Positions 15,506 through 27,570 of a stretch of DNA of 64,000 bases are shown piece by piece. Under the pieces are notes generated by a model that was given only the letters and a program-made list of their open reading frames with translations, did not search any database and was not told the origin of the DNA. Position 1 is the stretch's first letter. Every line of letters begins with the position of its first letter. The position numbers and the translations under genes were made by a program. Source of the DNA: Clavelina lepadiformis (taxonomy: Eukaryota > Chordata > Ascidiacea > Aplousobranchia > Clavelinidae); NCBI RefSeq assembly GCF_947623445.1, contig NC_135244.1, positions 930,001 through 994,000 on the forward strand. Direction: 5' to 3'.

Positions 15506-16966
15506 ATGGATGATTTGCTAAATGTCAGTGGAGTTTCCAATGATGATAGTGACGAAGAACATCTTACGGCTGCACAAGTTTTGGAAAAACTTGAACAGGT
15601 TCACTTTGCTAGCAATGAATTTTATGAGAGCGGCCCTCTCTCTTCTTAGCTGGCAACATCCAAAATAACCTTATCCCAACTACATTGATATTTCTAACCA
15701 TTAACTTTGCATTGAGTTTAGATTGTTTTGGATAGTTCTTGGATTAGTATCATAATATCTTATGACAGATTTTTGTTCATGGAAGTTAGACCCAATGTTG
15801 ATAACCAACCGTGTTTACTGTTGCATTCATTTAGGCCTGGATGAATGAACGCTTGTCTCCTAATTTGATGGAATGCAAGTCACAGATTGTCGAGATAATG
15901 CTGGAACAGATAGAAGAAATGGAAGCCAACATACAGCGAGCACAGAAGGGAGATTTAAAAGTAAAAATCTTCACCGTAAAAACGTTTTTCTACCATAACA
16001 TCTTTGATTTGGCTTGGAAAAGAGATCCATTTTATGCTAAGGCTGTCAGAAAATCATCAAAAAGATGTATTTTGACAATATTGGCTGCTAACTTTTGCTG
16101 TATTTAGCAAAGGTCATCTCAATACGTTTGTTACAGAGTATTTAATGATCACTGAAAATACATTGAGCTCTTGTAAATAACAATACCACCTGCAGATAAG
16201 TTTGCATCGTTTGGAGTTGGATCGCATCCGGTACGTTGTCAGCAGTTACCTGAGATGTCGATTGGAAAAAATTGAAAAATTTGCGCCAATTTTGCTGGAG
16301 AGAGAAAAATCAAAAAGTGATGATGAACCATCCAAATTGTCTCCGGAGGAATTTGCTTTTGCAAAAGAGTAAGATCAATTTTGTTGCACAAATTTTTGTC
16401 AGTTTGAATTTTGCCATAAAACACTCACTAAAAACATCCTGCATATATTGCAATGTCTGATTTGTTTTGTATTACTTGTAGTGATAAGTACAAAATCAGC
16501 ACCAGTAGCATAATTCACGTTTCGGATCGTAATGTTAATCTAAGACCTCTTATTTTCCAATTCTATATCTATTTGAAGAATGAATGGTTTGATTTTATAA
16601 GTCTTTGTACTGCAGATTAGTGGGCAATGTAGATAACCACTTCAAATCTTCTGCCTTGAAGCATATGCCGAGGAACCTGCAAAATATTGCCCTTCATGAG
16701 ATCAGTACGACATTTCCTTGTTTTTGTATTTCGTGTCATTCAACTGAGCACTTGGTGATTATTTATTTTCTAAATTAGCTTCTCGTCCAAACCTGGACCA
16801 CTACGTCTTTCTTCGAGTCCACCAGAGGGAGGAAGGAGTCATTGTTGATCCCGAGACTGATGATCACGCTGAAGACCGGGTCGATTTGGAAGTAGGAGCC
16901 CAGCATCTCATGCGTTACCAGCCGATTGAACAACTTGTGGAGAATGGAGCTGTTTCATTGATTTGA
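15506..16966 (+). CDS. GINS4: DNA replication complex GINS subunit SLD5
   Basis: SLD5 is one of four GINS subunits. GINS joins MCM2-7 and CDC45 to form the CMG helicase that unwinds DNA at replication forks. Five exons join in phase: 15506-15598, 15835-15960, 16196-16368, 16616-16704, 16779-16966; 222 residues, against 223 in human. Recognisable blocks are an acidic N-terminus, LEQAWMNERLSPNLMECK, the helical core IRYVVSSYLRCRLEKIEKFA, LSPEEFAFAKE, ALKHMPRNLQ, and the C-terminal B-domain PNLDHYVFLRV ending GAVSLI. The start is the first ATG in the exon and gives the acidic leader expected for the family. No defect is seen. Confidence 0.95.
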
Positions 16967-17096
16967 CCAATCAACGTGCATATTGTGGGATAGAACAAGC
17001 CAACTAAAGTATGCCAGTTTCAACCGGAACCGGCTTGCTATGTTGTTCTGAACACAGTACTACATTGAAGCCCACCATTGTGCTACAGTAAAGAGT

Positions 17097-17102
17097 TTTA
17101 TT
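17097..17102 (-). terminator. Poly(A) signal of the TMEM205-like gene
   Basis: AATAAA on the minus strand, about 130 bases downstream of the TMEM205-like stop codon. It lies in the 267-base gap between that gene and GINS4, which converge. Confidence 0.5.
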
Positions 17103-17233
17103 TCTTCGCATAACAAAAGCACTAATTACTGAATGAATCAATGGAGAGCCACACAATTGAAGTCAAAGGAATATTTTGCTCCACTCACACTACACATGAT
17201 ACAACAAGACTCAACAATCTTTAATTACACTTG

Positions 17234-18728
17234 CTAAATAGAACTAGTGACAAGAAACAACTCGGTTGCGATGAAGTACATGACATACATGCTTCCAGAG
17301 AAAGCAAACAGGTTGAGCAAGCTGCTGATTCCATGATATTTTCCAAACTGCTTTGACAGACTCCTGTACTCTGCATTATCCTTCAGCTTTGGATCAGGAG
17401 GGACCACCCCTTCCTCTTTTTCAATGGCCAGTTTCTTGAATCCTAATTTGGACGTGGCAGGTCCGATCCACACGGAATTCAGAAAACCGCAAAGAATTCC
17501 AGAAAAAATTGACACCGCCTATACACAAATGTTTATACTTATTTCTTTTTTGTGTTTATCACTCGTCGTTTATTATATCAGTGGAATTGATATTTTTAGG
17601 AGAAAATAAATAGAAATCTGTTCCGACAAACCACTGTGAGCTCATGGCGAGAAAGCTTTTGAAGGTTTTGCTTCGAGGCCATAAATATAGCAAACTGCAC
17701 CCCTGATAAGATTCCCATCACGGCGAAGTAGATTGGGAATAATTTGCTTTGTATAAACGCAAAGGTTGGTCTATCAAGGTTCTTATACATCACAAGACCT
17801 GCAAAATAATTAAGCCTTTGTTTATATCCTGGTTCAAAAAAGAAGTTGTGTCGCAGTTAATTAACCACACAGCAATGTATCCATGGACAATTCGGACGTA
17901 TTTTATTGCATAATAACTTCGAAATATTATCTTGTAAAGCTGGGTATGGTTTGAGTATGCAAGTAAATTTTAAATGGGTACCACAAAATATTGTCATTTA
18001 GATCCCTGCTGTTTGCAAATTATTACAAATGGACAATGTTCTCTGCTATTATACTTGATCAATGATTACTTTCTAAGACAGCTGTTTTTGTGTCACTGTT
18101 ATGTTGTCACACATGGGCATGTATGTCGTTAAGTAACAGTAGTAGTATGCTTCCTATTATAACATTACACTGATCTATGCATAGCCACTACTTGCTATCA
18201 TGGTACCTGCAATAAATGAGACCCAGCTCATCATGCCCATGTTGAATCCCCACGCAAAAATAAATGACATCGTGCTGATAAGACACGAACCAAACATCGA
18301 CTTGTTGACATCGCTACTCTCGGCTTTGGTGAAGCTGTATGCTACAGAGAGTGCTATAACTGCACCAAGCACATGCCACACTTTGTTGAACCTTGAAAAC
18401 ATAAATATATATTCTTGTAGTACGTTAGAGAAGGTAATAGGCAAAATATGGTCCTGATTATCCGTATAATTATACTTTATACTTTTGGTTTGTGATGCAA
18501 TTGACTGTTTGTAAGTTAACTTAAATTCTGCCTCATTTCCAATTTGTGGAAATTATTGTCGACGACTACTAATATGTTTGCGACCACCTGCGTTAGCTCA
18601 ATTTTTTCGTTCCCCACATTGAAGACGAAAAAATAAAAGGAATGAATTGATTTATAAAAAATTAGTTGTATTACATGTCGTATATACAATTACCTGCGGT
18701 ATAAACTGTTTTCTTCTACAAATACCAT
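17234..18728 (-). CDS. TMEM205: TMEM205-like four-helix membrane protein
   Basis: Four exons on the minus strand join in phase: 18728-18694, 18391-18207, 17798-17635, 17518-17234; 222 residues. Family hallmarks are SWVSFIAGLVMYKNLDRPTF, then FIQSKLFPIYFAVMGI, then NSVWIGPATSK, and near the end FGKYHGISSLLNLFAF. These correspond to human TMEM205 blocks around VTFVSGFLLFRSL, QSKLFPFYF and YHGLSSLCNL. Hydrophobic stretches fit three to four membrane spans plus an N-terminal one; human TMEM205 is 189 residues, so the N-terminus is longer here. TMEM205 has been linked to cisplatin resistance and vesicle trafficking, but its molecular activity is not established. The exon 3 donor could be one codon later (17632) because ACAgtg and GTGgtt are both possible. 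Confidence 0.9.
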
Positions 18729-19774
18729 TTTGTGTTATATTTGAAAAACTGGTACCGGTAAGCTATCTCCAGATTCCTTGACCTTCTGTAGTGTAAATAA
18801 AATCCAGCAAAAGAATGGGAAATTTTTGTTTTCCCGACCTACTTGTCTGTCAGTTGTTATGGCAGCTAGGCTATAAAACAAAGGCAGCATGTCATGCTAA
18901 CAATTAAAGTCTCAAGCCATCAGGTTCGTCTGATAACTGTAGCATGTAGATTAAGTCTAGATTTCAAAATGATGTAGGTCTGTACCACTGGACTTGTATT
19001 TGAAACACAGAGTTGTGTTGATAATAATTAATTAATTATTCGCAGAGAACAAAAGAATTTGAGTTACGTAACGATTCAACCTTGAGCCTAGCAGAGGGCA
19101 TTCAGATATTGTAAACAACTTGCAGTCAGCTAGGCTAATATGGACAACAAGCAGATAATAATGCTTCACTTTTCAGTCCTTATCAGCACAACTTCATACC
19201 CTAAATACGATCGGACTTTTCAGACTGTATAGACAAGACTAGCTTGTTAAAACCGATTATTTTTCTACTTAACTTTTCAGTTGCATTAAACACCACAACC
19301 ACATTACTGGAGCACCTAGATGGAATTACACAGCAACTTATGGTTGTGGTACGTGCTTAATACTGTAGTAAGGTATAAAAAATGAACGACTACGTGACTG
19401 TCTGCATGCCATTAATGAGAGAGTATAGCGCTTTGTATTAGTCATTAATCATTAAAAATAAACAACATCTCTGGTCACGCATCATCGATCAGCTTATTTC
19501 AGTTTGATTTTCTGAAGAAAAAGGGCTAATTTAGAATTTTACTCATCAATATGGTAAATAATTCAGCTTAAAATGTAACTTTTTCTTGTTGAACACAAAT
19601 GAAATAAGCTGACGTACTGATAAACTGAGCTGGTCAAATCTGACATTCGCTTGCTTCATTTGTTACTTTCGCTATAGGGGATTTTTTATTCTTGCATTGG
19701 TTACTTGTAATGCTAACTCATCTACTGAACATAACCGCATGACAACAAGTTATAGTGATGACGTTTTATTGTTA
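18729..19774. other. Intergenic or intronic stretch
   Basis: No recognised exon. It lies between the TMEM205-like start and the first of several MITEs, and may be part of the 3' intron or 3' region of the GOLGA7-like gene, whose last exon I could not locate. Confidence 0.35.
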
Positions 19775-20483
19775 CAGTAGAATTCGCATATATCGATATT
19801 GATGCCGGCGAAATTCCTATCTTTTACATACATTTAAGTTCGCCTATGACCTATGTCGACACCTTTTTTGATCCCCCAGAGCATTTTGTTCCTGAAGTGA
19901 GAGTTGTAACTCTTCTTTTCACTCCGAGACGTATTGCCACTTTTGTATGACGGTTTAGGTTGCATAGCCGTATTTGACGTAATTATGATGTCACTGTGAC
20001 TTATTACGACTTAAGCAGTGTTCACAAATTGACGTGTTAGAATAGTTAGATAGTTGTCGTTGGTTTGGCTATCGTCGCTACCTTAGAAGTAGCGACGAAA
20101 ACCAAGAAATCTTACAATCGCTAACAAAAATTTAGCAACATGTGTTGAAGAAAGCTGTCACAAAAACAAGACGGAAAAAACTACTATTTTTTAGCAAGGA
20201 AGTGAATACTGCACTGTACTTTAGTGTTGTAACGCCAAATTGCTCCGCATCGGTACCATCTACGTGCGTATTATGTGGAAATGCAACTGCCGTTATTTTT
20301 CACGATCTTGTTTGTGTTGTTCTTTGCCGTAGTGTACGCGAAAACATAAGATTAAGCGGCAGTGCAAAGTTTAGTACACATTTAACCTTTACATTGAACG
20401 AAACCCGAATTTAGTAACAATTTGTATTGATTCGACACCTTTTCTTCATTCCCTTGAGGTGTCGGTATAAGCAAATTTTACTG
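19775..20483. mobile_element. Tc1/mariner (pogo/Tigger-like) MITE
   Basis: A 709-bp element bounded by imperfect inverted ends, left CAGTAGAATTCGCATAT and right (reverse complement) CAGTAAAATTTGCTTAT, with TA on each side (19773-19774 and 20484-20485). The CAGTA-AA-T-G-TATA start is typical of pogo/Tigger ends. A CGACACCT...AGGTGTCG hairpin lies just inside the right end. I see no transposase frame, so it is non-autonomous. Confidence 0.65.
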
Positions 20484-21497
20484 TATTCGGCAACAGACTC
20501 AATTTCAGAATTTGTGATTGCTATTAGTAGAGTTGTAGCTGTGCTAACATTTAATCGTTATAGCACTACTGTATAGTTAACACCTTACATGTTTTAAGTT
20601 TCCACGCTTTTCGCCCTTTTGATTGTTTATGGGCATATTTCTTGCTATAATAATATCAGCACTGTTCGATCCATTCCTCAGCCAAGGGCGAAAAATAAAC
20701 GATATACGAAAATTATTTGTGTGCTATCATTAGTGGACAACTAGCTACTACATTTTCCTACTTACCTGTTCCTTATGTCACCTTGTCATGCTATCTTTAA
20801 ATGTAGTTGAATAAAAAACAAGCATGTTGGAGATTTTCGAATGCACAGAAGTATTTTATCACGAGATGATTAAAACATTCACATACTGTAATATCAACAT
20901 GAAAAAGGTCAATGAACAAATCTAGTTTCTACTATAAAAAAAAGCATCAACATCTTAATATTTGGTATATCCAAATATTATAGATATCTTATTAAACAAT
21001 TTTCAAAAAATAATTGTGAAGAACGGTTTTTCTACAGAGTTCCTTTACTGAATTTTTTCCAACCTATTGTAATGAGAAAACAATAACAATATAATTAACG
21101 CATCAGCAATCCGTTACATAGCTGACACAGCTAAATCACATGTTATCATCAAGAAAACAAATTTGTTATAACCTTCAGATGCTTTAACCCAACGTGAGTT
21201 TTAACTGCAGTGATGAAATATTGCAAATTATTAAACAAAAAACAACAATCTGGCCTTAAAACAAAAGCTGACCAAATGAATGAGATCACTCAGACGATGA
21301 AAGTAATAATAAAAAGAGTGCAACGTAAAACGATAAAAGACAAGTGCGAAATATACATCTCTACTAAAAGATTGAGCAAAGTCAATTTAAGAAACGTTCT
21401 CTCCGGTTTCATAAATTATGAACTCGATCTGTAAAAACAAGGGATATTGGTTTAAATTAATAAGAGGGACAATTCCAAAACAAGGATGTCCTTAAAT

Positions 21498-21660
21498 CAT
21501 CGGTCACCAAACTCCGGCCCGCAAGATTAATTTGTCCCGCCCGCCTCATTGAATCACAAATGAGCTCATTGTGTGGTGAACAAACTGGGAATTTGGGCCC
21601 CAATCGTCAATTTTCATAATTATTTGGCTCTTTTTGAAAAAAAAAAATTGGTGACGTCTG
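21498..21660. mobile_element. hAT-type MITE, 163 bp, with 8-bp target duplication
   Basis: The element begins CATCGGTCACCAAACT and ends with the complement of CAGACGTCACCAATTT. It is flanked by a perfect 8-bp direct repeat CCTTAAAT (21490-21497 and 21661-21668). Eight-base duplications and a CAC-CAAACTCCGGCCCG-type end are characteristic of hAT elements. It is too short to encode anything. Confidence 0.8.
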
Positions 21661-22057
21661 CCTTAAATCAAGGAACGGTTATCAGGAAGTATCATAGAAA
21701 CATAATATGTAGTGGTTAAAGCACACACTGCTGAAAATGGCAAAATTGCTGCTAATTATGACAGTAGTGGTGACGATAAAGATGTTCCAATGCGAAGTCA
21801 ACATGTGTCACGGCTTGCTTTCGAGTCAATCATTATGATAGTAACAGAAGAGTGGCTTTAAGGTGAGTAATGACTCTGCAGGTGGGCAAGTAGTTGCAGT
21901 TGATGTTTATTCTCAGCATAAAAATGCCACAGTACAACGATTATATGTATGTATTAGGTGCACATGCATTTGTGCTTTTTACTGCAGTTACCAGAACAAC
22001 AGCCAAGACTGGCCTTAGCAAGTTTAAGCTTAGCATATGCCTTATCTGTATAAATAC

Positions 22058-22726
22058 TAGGATGTTTCATTTTTTCACCATTTTGGAATTTAAAAAAGCT
22101 TGGGGTTTGCCTAGGCGGTATTTTGTGCACAATGAAAGAATCTAAATTTTTTTTTTATTTATGACGTCATTTTGAGGTTGCACCCCCTTGTTGAAGTTTC
22201 AGTGGAGGTGCATTGTTTTAATTTGGCGATATCTTGGTAACCGATAGAGCTAGGGCCATTATCAAGGTGTCAAAAGATGCCGAATGGCTGGTTTCCTATA
22301 ACCACTCAATACATTTTAATTGCATTTTCACTCTAGAAAAAAAGTTATTGAGAAAAACCTAAGTTTTGACATATTTTTTATGCAAATCACAATGTAGTTC
22401 CCAACATACAAAATATGTCAAAACTTAGGTTTTTCTTAACTTTTTTTCTAGAGCGAAAATGCAATTAAAATGTATTGAGTGGTTATAGGAAACCAGCCAT
22501 TCTGCATCTTTTGACATCTTGATAATGGCCCTAGCTCAATCGGTTACCAAGATATCGCCAAATTAAAACAATGCACCTCCACTGAAACTTCAACAAGGGG
22601 GTGCAACCTCAAAATGACGTCATAAATAAAAAAAAAGTTTAGATTCTTTCATCGTGCCCAAAATACCGCCTAGGGAGACCCCAAGCTTTTTTAAATTCCA
22701 AAATGGTGAAAAAATGAAACATCCTA
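22058..22726. mobile_element. Foldback (near-perfect palindrome) hAT-type MITE
   Basis: A 669-bp element made of two inverted arms of about 318 bp (22058-22376 and 22411-22726) around a 34-base loop. It starts TAGGATGTTTCATTTTTTC and ends with its complement. A perfect 8-bp direct repeat ATAAATAC (22050-22057, 22727-22734) flanks it, indicating hAT-like integration. A few point differences between the arms show it is not an assembly artefact of one arm. Open frames in it are non-genic. Confidence 0.9.
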
Positions 22727-22867
22727 ATAAATACACTGAACTAAAATCAGATTAAACTTAATTAACGCAAAAAATTCCTGTTACACACATATAGAGGCTT
22801 TAACCAGACCTATTTCATACCACACACGAAAAATAAATGAAAAGAGTCTACCAGAGGTGGTATTTAT

Positions 22868-23278
22868 TAGGGACGGGCCAATACGAACCCAAACCCGAAT
22901 ATCGCCATTATAGAAGATTCGGGCGAACACGAATACCAACAATGGCGATCCCGAATACAATATTACTTATAAACTTATTGACTTTCGTAAAAAATTATGA
23001 TCTAGTTTCCCGACAATGCTAAACTAGAGTCAGCGGTATTTACAATGAAGGTCGTTTTCCTAACGATTTTGCTTTTTCGATCGTTTTGTAAACACTATTT
23101 TTCGAAAGAAAGCGATTTGTTTATCGATTACGACATTTTAGAAGCAAGACTTGACAACTTTTGGATGAAATTTTATTGTTTGGTTTTAATACGAATAGAT
23201 TCGAGATTCGTTCGCGTCGACTTTCATGATATTCGGGTTCGAACGAAACCGAATAATCTTTCTTGCGGCACATCTCTA
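22868..23278. mobile_element. hAT-type MITE, 411 bp, with 8-bp target duplication
   Basis: Left end TAGGGACGGGCC and right end, read inward, TAGAGATGTGCC, resembling hAT tips. Perfect 8-bp direct repeat GTATTTAT at 22860-22867 and 23279-23286. Internal sequence is rich in CGAA/TTCG words (AACCCGAATA, ATTCGGGTTCGAACG) near both ends. The open frames crossing it are by-products of this composition, not genes. Confidence 0.85.
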
Positions 23279-23286
23279 GTATTTAT

Positions 23287-23668
23287 GCTACGACACAAGC
23301 CAAAAGCTGAGTGGAATAGGCTCTTGCGGCTGTATTTCAAGTATTTTGTGCTTAATATATATATAATTGGTTTAAAAAGTCACAAGGTAATGGTTGTAAA
23401 TTTTAGTTTGGCAGAGAAAAATACTGCTTCTGCTTCAATACAGGTTTCTAGTTTAGTAAACTAATTGTAAGTGGAAAGGTTTTAACGTTAACATTTGTTG
23501 CGAAAACAGCAACGGCTATAGCCCGTAAGTATTACTTTGACTGGTTGCTTACAATGAATTATGGTTATAACCACTAGTTGTTAGGAGATGTTTGGGTTGG
23601 TGTAAATTGGAAGAATATTCTTACAATGATGTCAGTAAAAATCATAGACATATTATAAATTTACTTAC
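23287..23668. other. Probable 3' intron sequence of the GOLGA7-like gene
   Basis: This lies downstream (minus strand) of the GOLGA7-like exon 3 donor. I could not identify the final exon here, nor with certainty anywhere down to 18.7 kb. Confidence 0.35.
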
Positions 23669-25596
23669 CGAGCGTAGACCATTCTCAAATGGGTCCTTCA
23701 TCACCACGCGGTGGGGCCAGAATTGCTCTTTATTTTGCTTATCGATGTATTTTGAAATCTTTTTTAAAACCTGTTACGAACAACAACTTATTATAACCAA
23801 GTGCCACACCATTTTTGGCTCATTGTGCTGACTATCAAACAAAAGTTTTGATTTCTATTCTAAATATAAAATTATTTTATGCTTTATATTTATATTCTCA
23901 AACTGCAAGTACATTCAAAACAAAGCACAAATATCAGGGTCTTATAAATAGGAAAAATCTTCATCTGGCCATCAAGTCTGAGGTTCCCACCACAGAAATC
24001 ATATTACCTTCTTATAATGTGTGTCGACGCACAGCAGCAGTGTGTAGCCGGTGAGGCAAGCCAGGCATCCCTCGCAGTAGGAGGAGGCACTCACCTCCTC
24101 CGCTTCTTGGTACATCTGGTTCAATTTGACAATCGTCATCTCAAAGACATCACGATCAATCTGAAAATTTCAACACATCCACAGATTTATTATATAAATC
24201 AGCGAGGGTTTGCAACTATTTCTTTGCAATGGGCCACAACGTACAACTATGATGTTGCTAAAGGTCAGACAACAGTTAAGAGTATTCAAAAAAATGGTGG
24301 CCTACTTGAGTATTGACTTGAGTACTAGTCTGGCTACATAAGTAAGTATGTTGCACACCTCTGATTTATACGAACACATATTTTGACTGTCTGACAAGCA
24401 TGCATTTGACAAACTAAGTTTTTAACAAGAAACTGAATACAAACCTTACACAAACCTTTACAATATACAATTTTACCATTTATATAAAGTTAAATATGTA
24501 TAATATCATATCAATAGATAAATATGAAACAACAAGCGGATAGCTATGGATTCAATTTCTATCGAGCAAGGAAAGTTTTGGTTTCAATTAAATTCAGCAA
24601 GAATTCCATACATTTTTTGTTATATTGCCAAAATGCCGTTTATTAAGTGCACTGTGCCAAAACAAGCATCATTAATACTTTGCTCAAGAGTATTAGTAGC
24701 CCCATGTAGTGGATTGTGTGGCAGGCACACATGAGGTTCATTAACACCAAATCTTTTTTATCTTCACGCTAATTTATAATATATAAGAAAAGCTGGGGTT
24801 GTTTGAACACCAATGTATATTAAATAAACAAAGAATTGAGCTTTCATTGTATGCAATCACACCATAGTTTGCATCTTTGCACGCATGATTTTTCTTGGAA
24901 AACTACCAAACTTTCCAGTCTGGTTGAATCCAAATCCTTTGCTCATTTATCATAAATGAAACAACCAGATTTTTTTTGTTTATTATAAAACAACGTAAAG
25001 ACAAACACGCTGATCAATCCCGTGCGTGCAGGTGCTACACTTTCCACTATGGTTCTTAGACTAGTAGGCCATTGTAGGCTATACTAGCCTACTTGCCCAA
25101 TTAATGACTTGGTATTAGTACTGTCAGACTGTATTTGTATAACCTAGCCTAGTACCGGTTAACCCCACTGGAAAGTACGGCAGTTTTCGACGAAAACTCG
25201 TGCGTGCAAAGATACAAGCTTTGGTCTTGTTGCAGGAAAAAATAAAAAGGCTGAAATTGAAAACAATGTTTCCCAACTAGGATTATTTTCGTGGTTTCAG
25301 CCTTTTAGTGATATCCGTGGTGGAGTGCACTGAAGGTTCAATTCTTTCATTTTTTGTTTATTTATTAAGAATTGGCTAACAAATAAGCAGTAATTCTTTG
25401 TTTATTGATCATAAATCAGCTTGAAGATAGACAGTAACCTAGTAGCCTATGCCCTACAGCCTACGCCAACTTTAAAACTTACTCGATTATCAAGTTCTAC
25501 CGGAAACTTTGACTGGAACTTAACAACCATTCCATCAGAAAAATCTCTTTGCACAAAAATTCGCTTCTTTACCGGTAAATCTTCGGCAGTTTGCAT
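23669..25596 (-). CDS. GOLGA7: Golgin A7 (Erf4 family), last exon not found
   Basis: GOLGA7 is the partner of the DHHC9 palmitoyltransferase that lipidates Ras proteins at the Golgi. Three minus-strand exons join in phase 0: 25596-25483 (MQTAEDLPVKKRIFVQRDFS...), 24160-24008 and 23770-23669, giving 123 residues. They match human GOLGA7 closely: VFIQRDY-type start, KFQSKFPVELDNR, the Erf4 core EGCLACLTGYTLLLCVDTHY with its palmitoylatable cysteines, VLKKISKYIDKQN and PFENGLRS. Human GOLGA7 continues about 16 residues (VIEITIYEDR...), which should be one more small exon after the good donor at 23668. Several MITEs sit in that direction (19.8-23.3 kb). Reading through the donor would add only about 12 residues before a TGA. 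Confidence 0.88.
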
Positions 25597-26265
25597 TTTT
25601 ATTCTTCACAAACTTCCAACTAACACAGAAATCAACTTCGTTTCTACCTTAAAATCATCTGATCTTGATTCTGCTTCAAAACTGTTTCGGGAGTAACTAA
25701 AAAGCGGAATCTCACTATTGTAATCCGCGGTGGGTTATCGCAAGGAAAAAATCAGAATGAAAAAACGAGACAACTTAACCTAAATATTTAGTAGCAGAAT
25801 GAAGTTTTTGTACAAAAAGGTATGATTCCAAATAAAAGAATGAGGGATTAGAAAATGGCGATTCTGCGGTTATAACCATTACGCAACGATCAATCTGCTA
25901 ATTATAGTGACACCACACGCTAGTTAGCACATTTTTGTGTTTAGTCTGTCTGAATAATTGTTGTAACTGAGTTTGACTTTGCTGAAAATTTTTCTCTGCA
26001 AAATACAATGGCCGAGAAAGGTACACAGTCATATTGGAATGCAGACCAAACGGAGTCGACCGACGCAAACTAACACATTTTATCAGAAACGCGGAAAATG
26101 CACTTGGTGCAATTCGCCCAAATTATAAACTGATTCTTTTTAACCTGAATATAAAATACGTTGCTAACCTATACTTTTGAAATTTAAAGACATGTAAAAT
26201 TTAGCTGTTCAATCATTAATCTAATTAAAATAACTTCTCAAATCAAACAAAAACGAGTAATAACT
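25597..26265. other. Upstream region of the GOLGA7-like gene
   Basis: No further exon is seen. This should contain the GOLGA7 promoter; I cannot point to a specific motif. Confidence 0.35.
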
Positions 26266-27570
26266 TGTGATAAATATATCAATTAATGTAATATAAAATT
26301 GTGTACGACATAGAATTCTCGTCTATCGAATCAGCGAAGCATAACACTTTGTGACGTAATCGATTGCTTCTCTGTTACTGTGCGTGCATTACGAGTCATC
26401 CCTTTTCAGTCGTATGTTGAACGCTGCAACATGTCTTTGTGCTGTTGCTGTAACAATGTTCTATTTTGATTTGTTCGTTCAATGAAGCTTCAATATAATC
26501 AGATTATACAGTTGTCATTCCTGTGTCATTATTGCTGAAGTCTATCAAAGTTCACTTTGAGATATACACAAGTAAACAGACTTTGTAAGGAAGTGGGCAA
26601 ACCTTACAGGTTAAGGTACCATAAACCACTTTTCATTACAAACTAATAACCAAACAATTAAATCTAATCAAACAGTCAGTCTCGGAAGAGATAATTGCAA
26701 TGCATTGAATTTTTCGTTTTTTGCCATTGACTGTGCGGAACGTAACTTATTATGCTAACCTTGTTGTATAATGATCAAACAAAAAGTATGCTCACAGACA
26801 ATTATTAATTATCCAACGGAAAAAAGGAACATAAAAGGAAAAGAGATAATCATAATCATAGAAACGAACACCAAAGAAATAGCTTGACGGCATGATATAG
26901 AACAAAGAGGTCCAGCAAACCAAAGAATATATAAACCTTTTAAACTCTTTGAGCAAACTAACTGTAAAGCCTACATATCCAAGTGTCGTCATTTTCTGTG
27001 GTCCTATCGTAGCATAGGCCTATAGCTGGTATGCTCCATTTGATTTGTTTTAGCACACCCTCAAGAGCTAAGGTGTTATATATCTAATTGCTTTGTAGTC
27101 AGCTTGTAGTTGGCTATACACAACTCACAGTAACAGATTGACAAACCATTATATGCTCTAAGTTTGAGAACATGAAAGAATATGTAATGAAAAGTGGTAT
27201 ATGGTACCTTAACCTGTAAGGTTTGCCCACTTCCTTACAAAGTCTGTTTACTTGTGTATATCTCAAAGTGAACTTTGATAGACTTCAGCAATAATGACAC
27301 AGGAATGACTATTGTGTAATCTGATTATATTTGAAGCTTCTATGAACGAATACATCAAGATAGAACATTGTGACAGCTACATAATAAAGTCGACCACTTT
27401 CTAGGGTTAACTTAGTAGACTGTTAAGTGACGACTGATAATTCGTAATGCACGCACAGTAACAGAGAAGCAATCGATTACGTCACAAAGTGTTATGCTTC
27501 GCTGATTCGATAGACGAGAATTCTATGTCGTACACAATTTTATATTTCATTAATTGATATATTTATCACA
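26266..27570. mobile_element. 1.3-kb DNA element with about 370-bp terminal inverted repeats
   Basis: The left arm (about 26266-26640) and right arm (about 27183-27570) are inverted copies with small differences; the outer tips read TGTGATAAATATATCAATTA inward. The arms also carry a run matching ACTTTGTGACGTAATCG. The roughly 540-bp core is not palindromic and includes an open frame on the minus strand (26992-26792), hydrophobic and aromatic-rich, of unknown identity, plus a stretch resembling about 205-300 of this window. I see no clear target duplication, so the superfamily is undetermined. Confidence 0.8.

Noticed and set aside
19260-19330. Possible last GOLGA7 exon (minus strand, reading NVVVVFNATEK)
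   Set aside because: Joining it to the phase-0 donor of exon 3 creates an immediate stop, and the similarity to the human C-terminus is weak.
23045-23464. 139-codon plus-strand open frame
   Set aside because: It overlaps the 22868-23278 hAT MITE and runs past its end, so it is a by-product of the element's composition.
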